From: a virus
DNA: 45,446 bases
Virus record (IMG/VR): IMGVR_UViG_3300027805_000022
Coordinates: 1-45,446 of that record
Strand: one strand, 5' to 3'
In this document: piece after piece, positions 42,922-45,446 of the stretch
How positions within the stretch are numbered: position 1 is the stretch's first letter
Layout: the number at the start of each line of letters is the position of its first letter
Program-made: the position numbers and the translations under genes
Notes under the pieces: model-generated
Databases searched by the model: none
Told to the model about the DNA's origin: nothing
What the model saw: only the letters and a program-made list of their open reading frames with translations

Positions 42922-44175
42922 ATGGAACAACTAAATTTTTTTGAGAAGTTGGAAGAGGTTAAGAAACCTATTTGTCCGGTTTGTGGAGATTTTTTTAAAT
43001 ATAAATATAATAAAATATATTGTTCAGCAGAATGTTATTCTTCTATGCAAGGACATGGTAAAGAATATTGGGATTCTCTATTAAAAAAAGACAAGAAAGA
43101 ATTAACAAAAAAAGAAAAAAAAGCATTAAAAGATAAAAAATATAGAGAAACCCATGCAAAATGTTTAAAAATAAAAAAGAAAGAATATGCTAAAAAGGTT
43201 AATTCAATTATTTCAAATGAAAGAAAAAAGAAAGAAAAAGAAATATTTGATCTCTTATCTTTAAGAGAGGAAGAAAAGGAATGGATTCCACTAGAGGAAT
43301 GGGAAGACACTTATGATATAAGACATAATAAACAAACTGATGAAGTAGAATTAAGATATAAACACAATAAAAAAATATTATTTCCTTGTTTTTCTAAATG
43401 TAATGAAAATTATGTGTATTTTTTACAAAATAAAAATAAAAAGTCTAGTATAGCAGTTCATGTTTTAGCAGCAAAAATATTTTTAAAAAATTCAAATGAT
43501 CTTCCATTCGTTAAACATAAAGACGGAAATATTAAAAATAATAAAATATCAAATTTAACTTGGTCGGAAATCCCTAAAAGACTTGCAGAAAAATGTACTA
43601 GTTTTAAAGGAATAATAAACGTCTATAAAGATGGAATATTTTTATACTCACTTAGCGGTAAAAAAGAAATAAAAAATAAAGGGTTTTGTGATTCCTCTGT
43701 TTATAATTGTGTTTATGGTATAAGAGAATCACATAAGGGGTATACTTTTGAAAGACCAAGTTTATCAGAAGAAGAAAAACAAGAAAAACAAAAAATTCAT
43801 TTAGAAAAAAAGATTAAAGATAGACCAAAAAAAGTAAAATATATGTCAGATCGTTTGAAAAATGATCCAGAATTTAAACTTCTTACTATGTTGAGAAAAA
43901 GAATTCTCAATGTAATAAAAGGTAAAAAGCATTATAAATCAATAGATTTATTAGGATGCACAGTTTTGGATGCAAGAGTACATTTAGAAAAACAATTTAA
44001 AGAAGGAATGACATGGGATACTCATGGAAAATATGGTTGGCACATAGATCATATTATACCTTGTTCTTCATTCGACCTTACTGATCCAGAACAACAAAAG
44101 AAATGCTTTCATTATACAAATTTGCAACCATTATGGTGGAGAGAAAACATTTCCAAGGGAAATAAGATTATATGA
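42922..44175 (+). CDS. HNH homing endonuclease, multi-module
   Basis: 417 residues. A zinc ribbon C-P-V-C-G...C-S-A-E-C near 18-35, a long basic helical region, a NUMOD4-like core (EWIPLEEWEDTYDIRHNKQT) near 115, an HNH-3-like H-V-L-A-A-K-I-F...K-H-K-D-G-N-I-K-N-N near 175-205, a NUMOD1-like segment, and a C-terminal H-I-D-H-I-I-P-C...L-Q-P-L-W-W-R-E-N-I-S-K-G module. This is a mosaic of homing-endonuclease modules. It is divergent from the tagged metalloprotease and has a TATAAAAAACTT box upstream. Confidence 0.92.
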   Translation: MEQLNFFEKLEEVKKPICPVCGDFFKYKYNKIYCSAECYSSMQGHGKEYWDSLLKKDKKELTKKEKKALKDKKYRETHAKCLKIKKKEYAKKVNSIISNERKKKEKEIFDLLSLREEEKEWIPLEEWEDTYDIRHNKQTDEVELRYKHNKKILFPCFSKCNENYVYFLQNKNKKSSIAVHVLAAKIFLKNSNDLPFVKHKDGNIKNNKISNLTWSEIPKRLAEKCTSFKGIINVYKDGIFLYSLSGKKEIKNKGFCDSSVYNCVYGIRESHKGYTFERPSLSEEEKQEKQKIHLEKKIKDRPKKVKYMSDRLKNDPEFKLLTMLRKRILNVIKGKKHYKSIDLLGCTVLDARVHLEKQFKEGMTWDTHGKYGWHIDHIIPCSSFDLTDPEQQKKCFHYTNLQPLWWRENISKGNKII

Positions 44176-44789
44176 AAACTTATAGTAAAAATTGTATCAT
44201 ATGTAATAAAGAAATCACAGGTCTTCGGAAAAAAAAACTTTGTGACAATCAAGAATGTAAAAAACAAAATGTCAGAAACATTTCCAAAAGGATACAACAA
44301 AATAGAACATTGGAAGAGAGAAAAAAACATTACCTCAAAGTTAAAGAATGGAGAAAGAGGACAGGTTACAAAAATAAAAGAAAATACGGTAAAGGCACGG
44401 GTATAAAATATCAAATGATGCGTAATCTTAATGGGAGATACGTTCATGCATTAAAGGCTCAAAAAGTGAAAAAAAGTGAAAAGTCTTTAGAATTATTAGG
44501 ATGTTCTATAGAATACTTTATGGATTATTTGGAAAGTAGATTTAAACAAGGAATGGTGTGGATGAATTATGGTCAATATGGTTGGCATTTGGACCACATC
44601 AAACCTTGCATAGCTTTTGATCTATCAGATCCCAAACAACAAAAAGAGTGCTTTCACTACACAAACATACAACCGCTCTGGTGGTGGGAGAATATTTCAA
44701 AGAATGAAATGATTTCCCATCTTAAAAAATCTATAGAGTTTAAAAATATTTTTACAAAACCCAATCTACAACAATCTAAGAGCCAATGA
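44172..44789 (+). CDS. HNH endonuclease, short relative of the preceding gene
   Basis: 205 residues. A zinc ribbon near the start (C-I-I-C-N-K-E-I, then C-D-N-Q-E-C) leads to a basic region. The C-terminal half (L-L-G-C-S-I-E-Y-F-M, F-K-Q-G-M-V-W, Y-G-W-H-L-D-H-I-K-P-C, C-F-H-Y-T-N-I-Q-P-L-W-W) is the same module as in the previous gene, but the HNH-3 and NUMOD parts are absent. Its start overlaps the previous stop by 4 nt. Confidence 0.92.
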   Translation: MKTYSKNCIICNKEITGLRKKKLCDNQECKKQNVRNISKRIQQNRTLEERKKHYLKVKEWRKRTGYKNKRKYGKGTGIKYQMMRNLNGRYVHALKAQKVKKSEKSLELLGCSIEYFMDYLESRFKQGMVWMNYGQYGWHLDHIKPCIAFDLSDPKQQKECFHYTNIQPLWWWENISKNEMISHLKKSIEFKNIFTKPNLQQSKSQ

Positions 44790-44816
44790 AAACTTGTCCA
44801 AAGGAGCAAAAATATT

Positions 44817-45317
44817 ATGATACAGGTTGAAATTAAAAAAGAATGGGTGGAAAATGCCAAACAGAAGGCAAAGGAATTAGGAGTATTAAAACATTCATTC
44901 ATGAAAGGGCAGGGGAATATTATAGGATTCTTGGGAGAAATCATGGTTGCCGATTTTTTAAAGGCAAAAATAGAAAATACCTATGATTATGATTTAATAA
45001 AGGGAAATGTAAAAATTGATGTAAAATCTAAAAAATGTACCAGTAAACCAAAAGATTATTATGAATGTTCGGTTGCTGCATATAATACAAGACAAAAGTG
45101 TGACTTTTATGTTTTTGTAAGAATATTGGATAATTTGGAAACAGGATGGATATGTGGAATAATCAACAAGAAAAAGTTTTTTGAAAATGCCACACTATAT
45201 AAAAAGGGTTATACGGATACATCAAACATGATGACATTCAAGGAAGACACATATAATACAAAAATTAAAGATTTGGTAGATTTTAAAATACTTTTGGAAA
45301 ATAAGAGAGAGGGTTAA
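44817..45317 (+). CDS. PD-(D/E)XK-like nuclease
   Basis: 166 residues. G-F-L-G-E-I-M-V-A-D-F-L near 39 supplies a Glu; Y-D-Y-D-L-I-K-G near 59 and V-K-I-D-V-K-S-K-K near 69 give the D...(D/E)-x-K core; then Y-Y-E-C-S-V near 86. This is the pattern of small phage-encoded restriction-like nucleases. It may degrade host DNA or help homing. It follows the HNH pair with AAAGGAGC as its ribosome site. Confidence 0.82.
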   Translation: MIQVEIKKEWVENAKQKAKELGVLKHSFMKGQGNIIGFLGEIMVADFLKAKIENTYDYDLIKGNVKIDVKSKKCTSKPKDYYECSVAAYNTRQKCDFYVFVRILDNLETGWICGIINKKKFFENATLYKKGYTDTSNMMTFKEDTYNTKIKDLVDFKILLENKREG

Positions 45318-45405
45318 GGAGGGGGGGGTATATAGGGAAGTACCCCCTTATATGGCTTACCCCCTATATAGGGAGTACCCCCCATATATAGGTAGGGGGG
45401 GGGCA
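45318..45405. repeat. G/C-run palindromic block
   Basis: After the last gene, runs of 8 and 9 G and runs of 5-6 C alternate with TATATA-type segments. CCCTATATAGGG (45362-45373) is a perfect palindrome, and the segment TATATAGGGAAGTACCCCC recurs, with one base missing, as TATATAGGGAGTACCCCCC. It can fold into several hairpins and hold G-quadruplex-type runs. It is unlike any other part of the window and has no ORF. Confidence 0.8.
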
Positions 45406-45446
45406 TTGCCCAGAAACTTTTTTCTGTCAAGCTTTTTTTTGTCAGA

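Overview
This window is an AT-rich stretch of a large, lytic, tailed-phage genome of the T4-like kind. The evidence is long head-to-tail runs of very short genes with ATGA stop/start overlaps, four YopX-family genes, free-standing HNH endonucleases, two RNA ligases, tRNA genes with encoded CCA, a phage tmRNA, T4-late-type promoter boxes (TATAAATA) and a repeat-bearing virion protein. A lipoprotein with a C-terminal membrane anchor resembles a unimolecular spanin, and the promoters look sigma70-like, so a Gram-negative host is the best guess. Nothing in the sequence names the host.

Layout. (1) 1-18665 is one long minus-strand early region. It holds small accessory genes, most of unknown function, with recognisable YopX proteins, two metallophosphoesterases, a SemiSWEET-like transporter, an Rnl1-type RNA ligase, two HNH proteins and a papain-like lipoprotein. 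It is read from a repeated promoter type (TTGACN, 16-18 nt, TATAAT-like) whose -10 box ends only 6-10 nt before the start codon, so the mRNAs should be leaderless or nearly so. (2) 18667-20770 holds the spanin-like gene and a minus-strand RNA operon: a candidate structured RNA, a small ORF, a tmRNA with a long tag ending in YALAA, tRNA-Tyr, tRNA-Glu and a terminator. (3) 20777-24540 mixes the first tagged late genes with an Rnl5-like RNA ligase and a deaminase-like protein. (4) 24946-30893 has an HTH-metallophosphoesterase fusion, a coiled-coil membrane protein, a virion protein with 90-bp tandem repeats, and a nucleotidyltransferase. (5) 30916-42899 is the most striking part: a cassette of otherwise unrelated proteins that begin with nearly the same peptide, M-[KR]-[NS]-K-D-Q-I-L-L-E-[NSG]-[LI]-Y, or with looser versions of it. 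(6) 42922-45317 carries two related HNH endonucleases and a PD-(D/E)XK-like protein, followed by a G/C-run palindromic block.

How it may work together. The shared N-terminus carries an L-x-E triplet ending at residue 10. (L/I)-x-E is the cleavage signature of T4 gp21-type prohead proteases, which cut capsid-targeting peptides off internal head proteins. My main inference is that this phage tags a whole set of effectors for packaging in the head and injection with the DNA: an ADP-ribosyltransferase-like protein, two GNAT acetyltransferases, a full tRNA nucleotidyltransferase/poly(A) polymerase with HD domain, a kinase-like protein, an HhH glycosylase-like protein, an HExxH metalloprotease and several unknowns. 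Together with the RNA ligases, tRNAs and tmRNA, the window looks rich in tools for taking over or repairing the host's RNA and translation.

Limits. All calls come from reading the sequence. Family names rest on motifs, not on searches, and most of the small early genes have no function I can recognise.
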